In this document: positions 10,976 through 19,967 of the stretch, one piece after another | How the letters are laid out: every line of letters begins with the position of its first letter | Position numbering within the stretch: position 1 is the stretch's first letter | DNA from: a virus | Virus record (IMG/VR): IMGVR_UViG_3300035107_000090 | Location: 1 to 22,254 of that record | Length of the DNA: 22,254 nucleotides | Strand: one strand, 5' to 3' | Made by a program: the position numbers and the translations under genes | Notes under the pieces: model-generated | Databases searched by the model: none | Seen by the model: only the letters and a program-made list of their open reading frames with translations | What the model was told of the DNA's origin: nothing

Positions 10976-13480
10976 ATGGCAGCAGAGTACGGAATTAATA
11001 TTAATGTCAGGACTAAAGACGAACAATTAGTAAAGTTACAAAAGAATTTAACTCTTGCTGATAAAAAAGTTAAATCTTTAACTAAAGAATTAGATCAATT
11101 ATCAAAAAAGACAGGTAAAGGCCCAGGATCTGGTGGTCCATTTTCAAATGCAGCGATTGCAAAAACAAAAGAACTTGCAGATGCCACAAAACTTGCTCAA
11201 CATAATTTTGAAAAATATACCAGAGGTTTATTAAATTCTGAGTCTGCAAATAGAAAAGGTATTGTATCAACACGAGAATTAGCAACAAGAATGAAAGATG
11301 TTGCTGCTTCTGTTGGTATTACAAATGAAAAATTTGCGTTATTTACTGCTGGTTTTACAAAATTAAATTTTTCAGCACAGCTTAAATCTCTTCAAAGATT
11401 TAATGAAAGTGCAAAGATCACAGCATCTACATTTGGTGCAATGGGTTCTAAAAATGTTCCTGGTGTAACTGGTTTTAGCAATGCAGATATATCAACGCTT
11501 TTAAACTTTGCTCCTGCTAATACTATTAGTGCTATTGAAAGATATTTAGATACTTTAACTGGTGTAAGAAAACAGTTAGATATATCAGAAAAAGAATATA
11601 AAGATGTAACTGGAAGAATTAAAGAGATGAATAGGGCTTTAGAAGAGCAAAGAAATTTATTGAGAGAAAATACTAAAGAAGGGAAAATTAGTAGACAAAT
11701 GCGGTCTGAAGCTAGAGATATTAGACAAAGGATTGCTGAAAGACCTGGTGGTAGATTTAGAAGATTTATGAGAGGCAGAACTGCTGAAGATAGAAGAATA
11801 AGAAATCAAGTAGGTTCTAGTGCATTAATTGGTGGAGCTTTTCCTTTGTTATTTGGTCAAGGTCTTGGTGCTTCTGCTGGTGGTTTTACTGGAGGTGCTG
11901 GAGGTGGATTAATGGGTGGTCAGTTTGGCTTCGCATTATCTCTTGTTGGTACTCAAGTAGGTGCTCAATTTGATAAGTTGGCTCAATCAGCAATTGAGCT
12001 TGGTAAGGCATTAAGAAATCCTATAGAAAATATTGATTTACTTATTCAAAAATTAGGTGCAGCAAATACACCTTTTGCAGATACCGTTGCAACTTTGAAG
12101 AGTTTAGGACTTGAAGCAGTAGCAGCACAACAAGTTTTAGATCAATTTAATAATACATTTGGAACAAATAAAAAAACTTTAGATTCTTTATCAGAAGAAT
12201 CTATAAGATTTGAAAATGAATTACAAAAATTAGGAACAGGTATGAGTTTGTTTATAGCTGGACCTTTAACATTTTTCTTAGAAAAAATTAACAGGGCATT
12301 AGGTTTTCAAACTGTTAGTGGATTAAAAACTGAGGCACAGTCACAAGCTGTAAAAGAAGCTAGAGCAAAGGCCAACACATTTAATCAACCTGGAGGCAAA
12401 AAAACTGGTAATCCATTCTTAGACTTTTTTGGGGCGGGTCGTGATCTTTTTATGGAAAGTTTTAGTAAAGAGGGTGAATTTAGAGATAGACCTGAAGTTA
12501 AAGCAAGAGCCTTTGAAATATTTGAACAGGAAATGAATAAAATAGGTTTAGGTGGTACAGAAGGAACAAGAAACTTTGCTAATGAAGATTTACAAAAATT
12601 AATTAAAGAAAGAAGAGATTTTGAATTGTCTACATTACAAAGTCAATTAGAAATACAACAAAAGAGTTTGACATTCAGAAATGAAGATTTAGATGTATTA
12701 AAGAAAAGAATTGATTTAGCAAAAATAAATGAACAAATTACAGTTAAAGAAAAAAATCTATCAGGTCTTTTAACTGATGAAGCAAGAAATCAAGTTCAAT
12801 TTGAATTAGATAAACTTAATATTCAAAAACAAATTAGTGAAGAATTATTGAATCAATCAATAATTATGGCTGATCCTGTAAAAGCTGCATTGGTTGACTT
12901 AAATAAAGAAATGGCAAAATTTAATGATGCGAGATTTCAAGCAGTAGAGTTTGCTAAAGCATTTGAAAGTGCGTTTGAAAATTCATTTAAAGGAATAATA
13001 AAAGGAACAATGACAGTACAGGATGCGTTTAGAAGTATGTTTATGCGTATAGCAGATCATTTCTTAGATATGGCTGCACAAATGGTTTCTACTCAGATAA
13101 CAAAAGGAATTTTAGGATTAATTGCTGGTTCTTTTGGTGGTGGAGGTAGTGATGTTTTTGCGGGTAAAGGTTTTACCGCAGCAACACCAGGTGAAGTTAC
13201 GATAGCTGATTTTAACAGAGCAAATGGTGGACCAGTAAAAGGTGGTAATAGTTACATTGTCGGAGAACGTGGTCCTGAGTTGTTTAGTCCAGGTGTATCG
13301 GGAATGATTACACCAAATAATGCTTTTGGTGGTACGACAAGTGTTGTTGTGAATGTAGATGCTTCTAACAGTTCAGTTGAAGGTGATGAGTCAGGTGGAG
13401 AAGAGTTAGGTAGATTAATAGGAGCAGCAGTTCAAGCAGAACTGATTAAAGAAAGACGCCCAGGAGGTTTATTAGGATAA
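10976..13480 (+). CDS. Tail tape measure protein
   Basis: 834 aa, the second-largest protein of the window. It has a coiled coil at 15-45, long helical stretches 60-275 (with strong charged heptads at 205-255), a Gly/Ala-rich hydrophobic segment at 281-330 that may cross or enter the host membrane, more coiled coil at about 540-650, and a C-terminal region like that of lambda gpH (SFKGIIKGTMTVQDAFRSMF, MAAQMVSTQITKGILGLIAG, GGPVKGGNSYIVGERGPELF). It sets tail length: about 0.15 nm per residue gives roughly 125 nm. It starts 28 nt after the chaperone stop and overlaps gpM by one base. Confidence 0.9.
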   Translation: MAAEYGININVRTKDEQLVKLQKNLTLADKKVKSLTKELDQLSKKTGKGPGSGGPFSNAAIAKTKELADATKLAQHNFEKYTRGLLNSESANRKGIVSTRELATRMKDVAASVGITNEKFALFTAGFTKLNFSAQLKSLQRFNESAKITASTFGAMGSKNVPGVTGFSNADISTLLNFAPANTISAIERYLDTLTGVRKQLDISEKEYKDVTGRIKEMNRALEEQRNLLRENTKEGKISRQMRSEARDIRQRIAERPGGRFRRFMRGRTAEDRRIRNQVGSSALIGGAFPLLFGQGLGASAGGFTGGAGGGLMGGQFGFALSLVGTQVGAQFDKLAQSAIELGKALRNPIENIDLLIQKLGAANTPFADTVATLKSLGLEAVAAQQVLDQFNNTFGTNKKTLDSLSEESIRFENELQKLGTGMSLFIAGPLTFFLEKINRALGFQTVSGLKTEAQSQAVKEARAKANTFNQPGGKKTGNPFLDFFGAGRDLFMESFSKEGEFRDRPEVKARAFEIFEQEMNKIGLGGTEGTRNFANEDLQKLIKERRDFELSTLQSQLEIQQKSLTFRNEDLDVLKKRIDLAKINEQITVKEKNLSGLLTDEARNQVQFELDKLNIQKQISEELLNQSIIMADPVKAALVDLNKEMAKFNDARFQAVEFAKAFESAFENSFKGIIKGTMTVQDAFRSMFMRIADHFLDMAAQMVSTQITKGILGLIAGSFGGGGSDVFAGKGFTAATPGEVTIADFNRANGGPVKGGNSYIVGERGPELFSPGVSGMITPNNAFGGTTSVVVNVDASNSSVEGDESGGEELGRLIGAAVQAELIKERRPGGLLG

Positions 13481-13821
13481 TGGCTACTTTTCCCTCAATC
13501 AGTCCTACTTATCAAGCTCGTAAGACTACAACACCAAAAATAAATATTGCTCAGTTTAATGATGGCTATCAACATAGAATTAAATTTGGATTAAATACAA
13601 TTCCATATGTTTGGTCACTTAATTTTGATGTTAGTGAAGCAGATTCTGATGTTATAGAGGCATTTCTTGAGGCTAGAGCAGAAGATGGTGCTTCTTTTGA
13701 TTGGCAACCACCAGGAAGTGGTGCTGCTTATAAATGGGTATGTCTTAGATGGAGTAAATCAATTCCTTATGTTAATCGAGCTAGATTAAGTATGGTTTTT
13801 CAACAAGTATTTGAACCTTAA
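13480..13821 (+). CDS. Minor tail protein, lambda gpM-like
   Basis: 113 aa, matching the family length (about 109 in lambda). YQARKTTTPKINIAQFNDGY at 11-30 is the 'P-x-...-FGDGY' start of the Phage_min_tail family. WSLNFDVSEADSDVIEAFLE at 45-64, SFDWQPPG and a closing strand with VFQQVFEP follow. The protein is part of the tail-tip cone between tape measure and gpL. It is coupled at both ends by TAATG overlaps. Confidence 0.88.
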   Translation: MATFPSISPTYQARKTTTPKINIAQFNDGYQHRIKFGLNTIPYVWSLNFDVSEADSDVIEAFLEARAEDGASFDWQPPGSGAAYKWVCLRWSKSIPYVNRARLSMVFQQVFEP

Positions 13822-14447
13822 TGACAAGTCCTGTATCAGAGTTACAAAAAATAAATCCAAGTAGTATTATTGAGCTTTTTCAACTTGAGTTAATAACTGC
13901 TATTCATGGTTCTAATACAGTTTACTATTTTCATAATGGAGTAAACACTAATGAAAACCAAGACGTAATTTTTGCTGGTAATCAATATACACGGATGCCA
14001 ATACAGGCTACTGGTTTTGATTTTACTTCTAAAAAATTACCTCGACCTCGCTTATCTATTTCTAATATTTTAGGAACATTTACAACTTTAATATTAACTT
14101 TACCTCAAGGTTTAGAAGGAGCAAAAGTTACTCGTATTAGAACTTTGAGCAGATATATTGATAATGTTAATTTTCTTGGTGGTGATATTTTATTAGAAGA
14201 TGGTAATTTTTTATTGCAAGAAAATGGAAGTTTAATAGATATGGAGGCTGGTATAAATCCATTTGGTACACCTGATCCTACTGCTACATTTGCAACTCAA
14301 ATATTTTTTATAGATAGAAAAGTTGCAGAAAACAGAAATGGAGTAGAATTTGAATTAAGTGCTAGTTTTGATCTTGATGGAGTACGATTACCAAAACGGC
14401 AGGTGCTACCTCAAGATTTTCCTGGCGTTGGATCGTTTTTCGCATGA
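13821..14447 (+). CDS. Minor tail protein, lambda gpL-like, without cysteines
   Basis: 208 aa. [20 protein letters not shown] opens the family pattern; [19 protein letters not shown] (51-69), [13 protein letters not shown] and [17 protein letters not shown] follow, then [24 protein letters not shown] and [18 protein letters not shown]. Lambda gpL ends in a cysteine-rich iron-sulfur domain; this protein stops just after the 'LPKRQVL' element and has no cysteine at all. A stretch at 122-144 ([17 protein letters not shown]) interrupts the usual 'NF-x-NP...DPT' link. The gene ends in an ATGA overlap with the next one. Confidence 0.85.
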   Translation: MTSPVSELQKINPSSIIELFQLELITAIHGSNTVYYFHNGVNTNENQDVIFAGNQYTRMPIQATGFDFTSKKLPRPRLSISNILGTFTTLILTLPQGLEGAKVTRIRTLSRYIDNVNFLGGDILLEDGNFLLQENGSLIDMEAGINPFGTPDPTATFATQIFFIDRKVAENRNGVEFELSASFDLDGVRLPKRQVLPQDFPGVGSFFA

Positions 14448-15157
14448 CTTGGCAAGATAAAGCATTAGAACACGCAATACAAGAACAACCAAGAGAATCT
14501 TGTGGTCTTTTAGTTATTAAAAAAGGAAAAGAAGTTTATTTTCCCTGTAAAAATTTAGCGTTTGATCCGTCAGATCAATTTATTATTGATGCTGATGATT
14601 GGGTAAGAATTGAAGATAATGAAGGAGAGATAGTTGGTGTTGTTCATAGTCATCCAGTTACAAGTGCAAAACCGAGTGAAGCAGATAGAGTTGCTTGTGA
14701 AAAGTCAGATTTAAAATGGTGGATAGTACAGCCACAGCTAAAAGATTGGCAGTATTGCGAACCATGTGGTTATAAAGCACCTCTAATTGGCAGAAAATGG
14801 GTCTGGGGTGTTACTGATTGTTGGAGTTTATGTAGAGATTGGTATAAAGAAGAATTAGGAATAGAACTTATTGATTGGATTAGACCAAATAATCCAGAAG
14901 ATTTTATAAAGAACCCAATGTTTGTAGATTGTTTTGCAAAAACAGGATTTAGAGAATTACATCCAGAAGAAGATTTAGAATATGGAGATTTATTATTAAT
15001 GTCAATAAGCAGTAGCGGATTAAATCATATTGGTGTTTACTTAGGACAGCAAACAGTTTTGCATCATTTACAAAATAGGTTATCAAGTCGTGATCTATTA
15101 GATGAATGGTTGTTAAAATGTACAGGTAAGAGGATTCGTTATGTTAAGGAAAATTAG
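14444..15157 (+). CDS. Tail-tip endopeptidase, lambda gpK-like (JAMM + NlpC/P60)
   Basis: 237 aa with two domains. The N-terminal JAMM/Mov34 metalloprotease has Glu18 (RESCGLL) and H68-S-H70 followed after seven residues by S78-x-x-D81, a complete zinc site. The C-terminal NlpC/P60 cysteine peptidase has Cys126 ([12 protein letters not shown]) and His195 (LNHIGVYLG), with a likely third catalytic residue at His207 or His208. Proteins of this type process tail-tip proteins and help penetrate peptidoglycan. ATGA coupling links it to gpL, and its last 17 nt overlap the gpI start. Confidence 0.9.
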   Translation: MTWQDKALEHAIQEQPRESCGLLVIKKGKEVYFPCKNLAFDPSDQFIIDADDWVRIEDNEGEIVGVVHSHPVTSAKPSEADRVACEKSDLKWWIVQPQLKDWQYCEPCGYKAPLIGRKWVWGVTDCWSLCRDWYKEELGIELIDWIRPNNPEDFIKNPMFVDCFAKTGFRELHPEEDLEYGDLLLMSISSSGLNHIGVYLGQQTVLHHLQNRLSSRDLLDEWLLKCTGKRIRYVKEN

Positions 15158-15749
15158 ATTATACGGAGAACTCGCTAAGTTTTTAGGTCAGAAAACTTTT
15201 GAAGCTGAAGTCCATAGTGCTGCACAGGCAGTAAGGTTTTTAGTTGTTAATTTTCCACAGCTAGAAGCACATATGGGAAATAGATATTACAAAGTATTAG
15301 TTGGTAATTGGGAAATAAAAGAAGAAGAAATACATTATCCAAATGGACAAGAAGATATAAAAATTGTTCCTATTGTTGGAGGAGAAGGAGGTAGAGGTAC
15401 TCGTCAATTTTTATTAGGAGTGGCTTTAATTGGTACAGCTATATTATTACCTGGTGCAGCTCCAGTATTTAGTGGTTCTTTTACAGCAGGAGCTAGTGGA
15501 TTTGCTGCAACAAGTGCTGCAATCATTGGAAATGTTGGTCTTGCTTTAGCTTTCTCAGGACTTGCTCAAATGTTAACTCCTGTTGAAAATATAAAAGAAA
15601 ATGAACAAGATCCTAGATTGTCATTTAATTTTAGTGGAATACAAAATACATCAAGGGCTGGTGTTCCAGTGCCTGTAATCTATGGAGAAACTATGGTTGG
15701 ATCTGTTGTTATTTCAGCAGCGATTGAAAACGAACAGGTAGAAGTATGA
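15141..15749 (+). CDS. Tail assembly protein, lambda gpI-like
   Basis: 202 aa from ATG 15141, preceded by an AAGAGG SD inside the gpK gene. The N-terminal 80 residues have a ubiquitin-like pattern ([20 protein letters not shown] ... [10 protein letters not shown]). A Gly-rich turn leads to two hydrophobic segments (90-112 and 127-145), then a soluble tail with [20 protein letters not shown]. This is the standard layout of the lambda_tail_I family, which is needed to assemble gpJ but may not remain in the tail. The stop overlaps the gpJ start as ATGA. Confidence 0.88.
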   Translation: MLRKIRLYGELAKFLGQKTFEAEVHSAAQAVRFLVVNFPQLEAHMGNRYYKVLVGNWEIKEEEIHYPNGQEDIKIVPIVGGEGGRGTRQFLLGVALIGTAILLPGAAPVFSGSFTAGASGFAATSAAIIGNVGLALAFSGLAQMLTPVENIKENEQDPRLSFNFSGIQNTSRAGVPVPVIYGETMVGSVVISAAIENEQVEV

Positions 15750-18700
15750 AGATTATAGGTTCTGGTGGAGGAAAAGGAGGAGGAGGTGGTGGTGGCACTC
15801 CGCATGAAGATAAAGATAACCTTGATTCAAAATCTTTTGCTAGGATTCTTGATCTTATAGGAGAAGGTGAAATAAGTGGTTTAGTTGATGGTGCTAAATC
15901 TATATTTTTTAACAACACACCATTACAAGCTGCTGATGGTAGTTTTAATTTTAAAGATGTTTCATTTGAGACAAGAACTGGAACATCTAGTCAGACTGTA
16001 ATACCAATAACTAGAAATGTTGCTACAACAAAAACAGTAGCTGGTGCTGGAACAGCTATTCCTTCTGGTAGTGCTGGTAGGGTTATACAAATAACTGATT
16101 CAGATGTTGATGCAGTTTCTCTTCAAATAACTGTTCCTGCTTTGCAACGATTTAGTGATGAAGGAGATATTTTTGGTACTGATGTAGAACTAGCAATTCT
16201 TGTTCAATATAGCGGTGGTGGTTATCAAACTGTTTTGTCTGGTGGTTCGGCAAAAATTGCTGGTAGAACACCTGATCCATATGTAAGAGACTATCTTGTA
16301 AATCTTAATGGTGCGTTTCCTGTAAATATAAAAGTACAAAGGATTACAGCAGATAGTACATCATCAAAATTACAAAATGAAATTCAATTTAACAGTTATG
16401 TTGAAATTAAATATGACAAAAGAAGTTATCCAAACAGTGCATTAATTGGATTAAAAGTAGATGCAGAACAATTTTCATCAATTCCTTCTAGAAAATATTT
16501 AGTAAAAGGTATCAAAGTAAAGATTCCACATAATGCAACAGTTAATGCTGATGGCAGTTTATCTTATACAGGAACATTTAATGGAACACTAGGTGCAGCA
16601 CAATATACAAACGATCCAGCTTGGTGTTTATACGATCTTCTTACGTCCTCTAGATATGGATTAGGTGCTCATGTTGTTGAGACTGAAATAGATAAATTTA
16701 GTTTTTATGCAGCTTCAGTTTATTGCTCACAACAAGTTGATGACGGCACAGGAACAGGTGCTACTGAGCCACGTTTTTCTTGTAATGTAAATATCAATAA
16801 TCAACAAGAAGCATATAACGTGATAAATCAGATGTGTTCTGTATTTAGAGCTATGCCATACTATGAAGCTGGCAATATAACTGTTACACAAGATTCTCCA
16901 AAAGATTCTAGCTATTTATTTACACTTGCTAATGTATTAGAACCTGGATTTAATTATTCAAATACAAGTCAAAGGCAAAGACCTACAGTTGTAGTTGCAA
17001 AATATTTAGATTTAGAGTTAAGAGATATAAATTATGTTGAAGAAATTGATACCGCAAACCAAGCAAGGTATGGATCAGTTGTCCGAAATATAGATGCGTT
17101 TGCCTGTACATCAAGAGGTCAAGCTGCAAGATTAGCAAAATGGCTACTTTATATGAGCAATGTGGAACGTGAGGTTGTTTCATTTACCACCTCTATAGAT
17201 GCTGGTGCGGTTGTAAGACCAGGCCAGATTATTGAAATAGCTGATCCTGTTCGTAGCGGAGAAAGAAGAGGTGGTCGTATTGTTTCTGCAACAACTAATT
17301 CTGTAACTGTAGATGATGCTACTGGACTAAGTATTCAAGGTGCATCAACACTAAGTGTTGTTTTACCCGATGGCACAGTGGAACAAGTTACAGTCTCAGG
17401 TATTACTAATAATGTTTTTAGTCTTGGTCAGCATTTTTCTGCTGCACCAAATCCTAATAGTGTTTGGATATTTGAAACGAGTACTATTCTTACAACAACT
17501 TGGAGAGTATTAGAAGTTCAAGAACAAGATAGAATTAATTATGTTATTACTGCCAGTGAATATAATTCTGGTAAATATAATCATATTGAAAATGGTATAG
17601 CGTTACCAGTAAGAGATGTAACTAATTTAGACATCCCACCAGCCGCACCATCAAATGTCAGTGCAACAGAAGTTATTTATGAAAACACTGGAATAGCAAG
17701 AGTAAAGATTGTTGTTAGTTGGACAAGTACTTCAGATACACATTACATACGTTATAGATTACAGAATGGAAACTTTATATCAAGAACTGTAGATAATTCA
17801 AAAAGTTATGAAATTTTAGATACTATCGCTGGTAATTATCAAATTGAAGTTTATAGCGTAAGTTCTTCTGGTTTACGATCTACGACCTTTAACACACCTC
17901 AGAGTCCATTTTTTGTAGCAAGAGGTAAAACTGATCCTCCATCTAATGTTAGTGGGGTTAGTTTATTACCGATTGACGAGACAAGTGCGATATTAAGCTG
18001 GAATCGTGCCACAGAACTTGATGTATTGTTAGGTGGCAAGACTTTGATCAGACACTCTAGCAAAACAACAGGTGCTCAATGGAAGGATGGACAGAATATA
18101 GTTGTAGCTGCCGCTGGAAACCAAACACAGAAGATTGTTCCTTTATTAGCAGGAACCTATTTAATTAAATTTGAAGATGATGGAGGTCGTGAAAGTCCTT
18201 CACCAGGCTCACAGGATTCTGCTTGGAATAATACTAGAGTCACTACTAATTTACCTGCACCATCTGAAAGATTGTTAGTAGGAAATGTAGATGAACATAC
18301 ACCAAACTTTACTGGTTCAAAGACAAATACAGTTTATGATTCTTCTTTAGATGCTTTAAAACTTGCGATAACTAATAATGCGGTATCTACTACTGGAGAA
18401 TATGTTTTTGCTAATTCTGTAGACTTGACGCAGCCATATGACGTAAACCTAAGAAAAGTTCTTGAAGCATCTAGTTTTAATTTAAATAATTTATGGGATG
18501 ATAGAGTTGATTTAGTAGATGATTGGGGATATATAGATCAAGTTGGTGGATTAACTGAAGCCACAAAATGTAATGCTGCTGTTTATGTAAGATCAACAAA
18601 TGATGACCCATCAGGTTCACCAACATGGAGTGCTTATAAAGAGTTTAGTAATGTTCTAATTACAGGTAGGGCATTTCAATTTAAAGCAATATTAACAAGT

Positions 18701-19003
18701 AATGACACTAACCAAAATATAGCTGTCACTAAATTAGGTGCTAAATTAGAATTACAAGGAAGAACAGAATCTATTTCGACTCCAGTTACTACTGGTTCGC
18801 AACAATATTCTGTTTCTTTTACAAACGCATTTAAGCAAACACCAACTGTAGTAGTGACTCCAACTAATCAACAATCTGGGGATTTCCATGAACTTGCTAA
18901 TATAAGTAGGACGGGTTTTCAAGTCACTTTTAAAAATGGCAGTTCAGCAGTTGCAAGATCATTTGTATGGGCAGCATCAGGTTTTGGTAAGGAGGTCACA
19001 TAA
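15746..19003 (+). CDS. Tail tip / central fibre protein, lambda gpJ-like
   Basis: 1085 aa, close to lambda gpJ (about 1130). The start has the characteristic Gly/Lys-rich leader and EDKDNLDSKSFARILDLIGE with GEISGLVDG. The middle carries the hub domains (AWCLYDLLTSSRYGLGAHV near 292-310; RGQAARLAKWLLYMSNVERE near 454-473). Two fibronectin type III-like domains follow (about residues 630-720 and 728-818). The C-terminal 60 residues form a beta-rich end (TPTVVVTPTNQQSG ... VWAASGFGK) likely to contact the next fibre or the receptor. gpJ forms the trimeric hub and host-recognition tip. It overlaps the next gene by one base (TAATG). Confidence 0.92.
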   Translation: MKIIGSGGGKGGGGGGGTPHEDKDNLDSKSFARILDLIGEGEISGLVDGAKSIFFNNTPLQAADGSFNFKDVSFETRTGTSSQTVIPITRNVATTKTVAGAGTAIPSGSAGRVIQITDSDVDAVSLQITVPALQRFSDEGDIFGTDVELAILVQYSGGGYQTVLSGGSAKIAGRTPDPYVRDYLVNLNGAFPVNIKVQRITADSTSSKLQNEIQFNSYVEIKYDKRSYPNSALIGLKVDAEQFSSIPSRKYLVKGIKVKIPHNATVNADGSLSYTGTFNGTLGAAQYTNDPAWCLYDLLTSSRYGLGAHVVETEIDKFSFYAASVYCSQQVDDGTGTGATEPRFSCNVNINNQQEAYNVINQMCSVFRAMPYYEAGNITVTQDSPKDSSYLFTLANVLEPGFNYSNTSQRQRPTVVVAKYLDLELRDINYVEEIDTANQARYGSVVRNIDAFACTSRGQAARLAKWLLYMSNVEREVVSFTTSIDAGAVVRPGQIIEIADPVRSGERRGGRIVSATTNSVTVDDATGLSIQGASTLSVVLPDGTVEQVTVSGITNNVFSLGQHFSAAPNPNSVWIFETSTILTTTWRVLEVQEQDRINYVITASEYNSGKYNHIENGIALPVRDVTNLDIPPAAPSNVSATEVIYENTGIARVKIVVSWTSTSDTHYIRYRLQNGNFISRTVDNSKSYEILDTIAGNYQIEVYSVSSSGLRSTTFNTPQSPFFVARGKTDPPSNVSGVSLLPIDETSAILSWNRATELDVLLGGKTLIRHSSKTTGAQWKDGQNIVVAAAGNQTQKIVPLLAGTYLIKFEDDGGRESPSPGSQDSAWNNTRVTTNLPAPSERLLVGNVDEHTPNFTGSKTNTVYDSSLDALKLAITNNAVSTTGEYVFANSVDLTQPYDVNLRKVLEASSFNLNNLWDDRVDLVDDWGYIDQVGGLTEATKCNAAVYVRSTNDDPSGSPTWSAYKEFSNVLITGRAFQFKAILTSNDTNQNIAVTKLGAKLELQGRTESISTPVTTGSQQYSVSFTNAFKQTPTVVVTPTNQQSGDFHELANISRTGFQVTFKNGSSAVARSFVWAASGFGKEVT

Positions 19004-19965
19004 TGAGTAATACGTCAGATTATAATTTAGCTAACCAAGTCGGTTCTTCTTTTAGAGCCGAACTTAATACTGTATTAGGGGATGTTCAGTCTTTAAATAG
19101 TGGATCGTCAGATCCTACAACTACTGTTGCTTACAAGATATGGGTAGATACTTCAACAAACTTACTAAAAATTAGGAATAGTTCAAATAATGGCTGGTTG
19201 GTTTTAGGAAGTCTGACAGATGCAGCACATACTAATAACTTTGGATTAGCAACAAAAGCTGATCCAGATTTTACAGGCACAGTAGATTCTGCTGGTGATA
19301 TTGTTATGGCTGGTACAGGAGCATTAAAATTACCAAGTGGTACAACCGCCCAAAGACCAACAGCAGCTACAGGTCAGATAAGATTTAACAACACCACGAC
19401 AGAATTTGAAGGATATAACGGATCAGCTTGGGGTGGTTTAGCTTCTGGAGTGCCTGTAGGTACAATCCTTGCTCATGCAGCCAATACACCACCAACAGGA
19501 TTTTTAGAATGTAATGGATCGAATATTAGTAGATCAACTTATGCAACATTGTTCTCTACCATATCTACAACATTTGGTGTAGGAGATGGATCATCAACTT
19601 TTGCTTTACCTGATCTAAGAGGACAATTTATTAGAGGTTGGGCTAATACTGGCAGCACTGATGCAAGTAGAGTTTTTGGTTCGACACAAACAGATCAAAA
19701 CAAGAATCACACTCATACAACAGATTCAACAACTTTAACTGGTGGTATCAGAAAAATATCAGAAGGTTTTTTAGCTGGAGGAAGTGCAACTGGTGTATTT
19801 ACAAAAACAAGTGATGGCAACAACTCTATTACAGGTAGTTCTTCTACTAGCCCTGTGGGTGGTGTAGATTTCGATGGCACTCACACTCATACAATATCAA
19901 GTAGTGGTGGTGGAACTGAGGCACGACCCACAAACCTTGCTTTAATGTACATAATCAAGTTTTAA
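19003..19965 (+). CDS. Tail fibre protein with collar domain
   Basis: 320 aa. Residues 1-75 (YNLANQVGSSFRAELNTVL, then IWVDTSTNLLKIRNSSNNGW) resemble an attachment module common in marine-phage fibres. Residues 86-144 are a module shared with the next gene. Residues 149-212 form a phage tail-collar domain (VPVGTILAHAANTPPTGFLE, FALPDLRGQFIRGW). The end contains NHTHTT (235-240) and THTHT (293-297), HxH pairs similar in spirit to the iron-binding histidines of T4 gp12-type fibres, and closes with ARPTNLALMYIIKF. It is probably a trimeric host-binding fibre. Confidence 0.85.
   Translation: MSNTSDYNLANQVGSSFRAELNTVLGDVQSLNSGSSDPTTTVAYKIWVDTSTNLLKIRNSSNNGWLVLGSLTDAAHTNNFGLATKADPDFTGTVDSAGDIVMAGTGALKLPSGTTAQRPTAATGQIRFNNTTTEFEGYNGSAWGGLASGVPVGTILAHAANTPPTGFLECNGSNISRSTYATLFSTISTTFGVGDGSSTFALPDLRGQFIRGWANTGSTDASRVFGSTQTDQNKNHTHTTDSTTLTGGIRKISEGFLAGGSATGVFTKTSDGNNSITGSSSTSPVGGVDFDGTHTHTISSSGGGTEARPTNLALMYIIKF
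19300..19434 (+). repeat. Fibre module, copy 1
   Basis: This codes for residues 100-144 of the 320-aa fibre (GTGALKLPSGTTAQRP ... EFEGYNGSAWG). It is related to 21156-21293 in the next gene, with 'SGTTAQRP', 'RFN' and 'EFEGY-x-GSAWG' kept. It is a protein-level repeat, diverged in DNA, most likely from module sharing between fibre genes. Confidence 0.75.
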
Positions 19966-19967
19966 TT

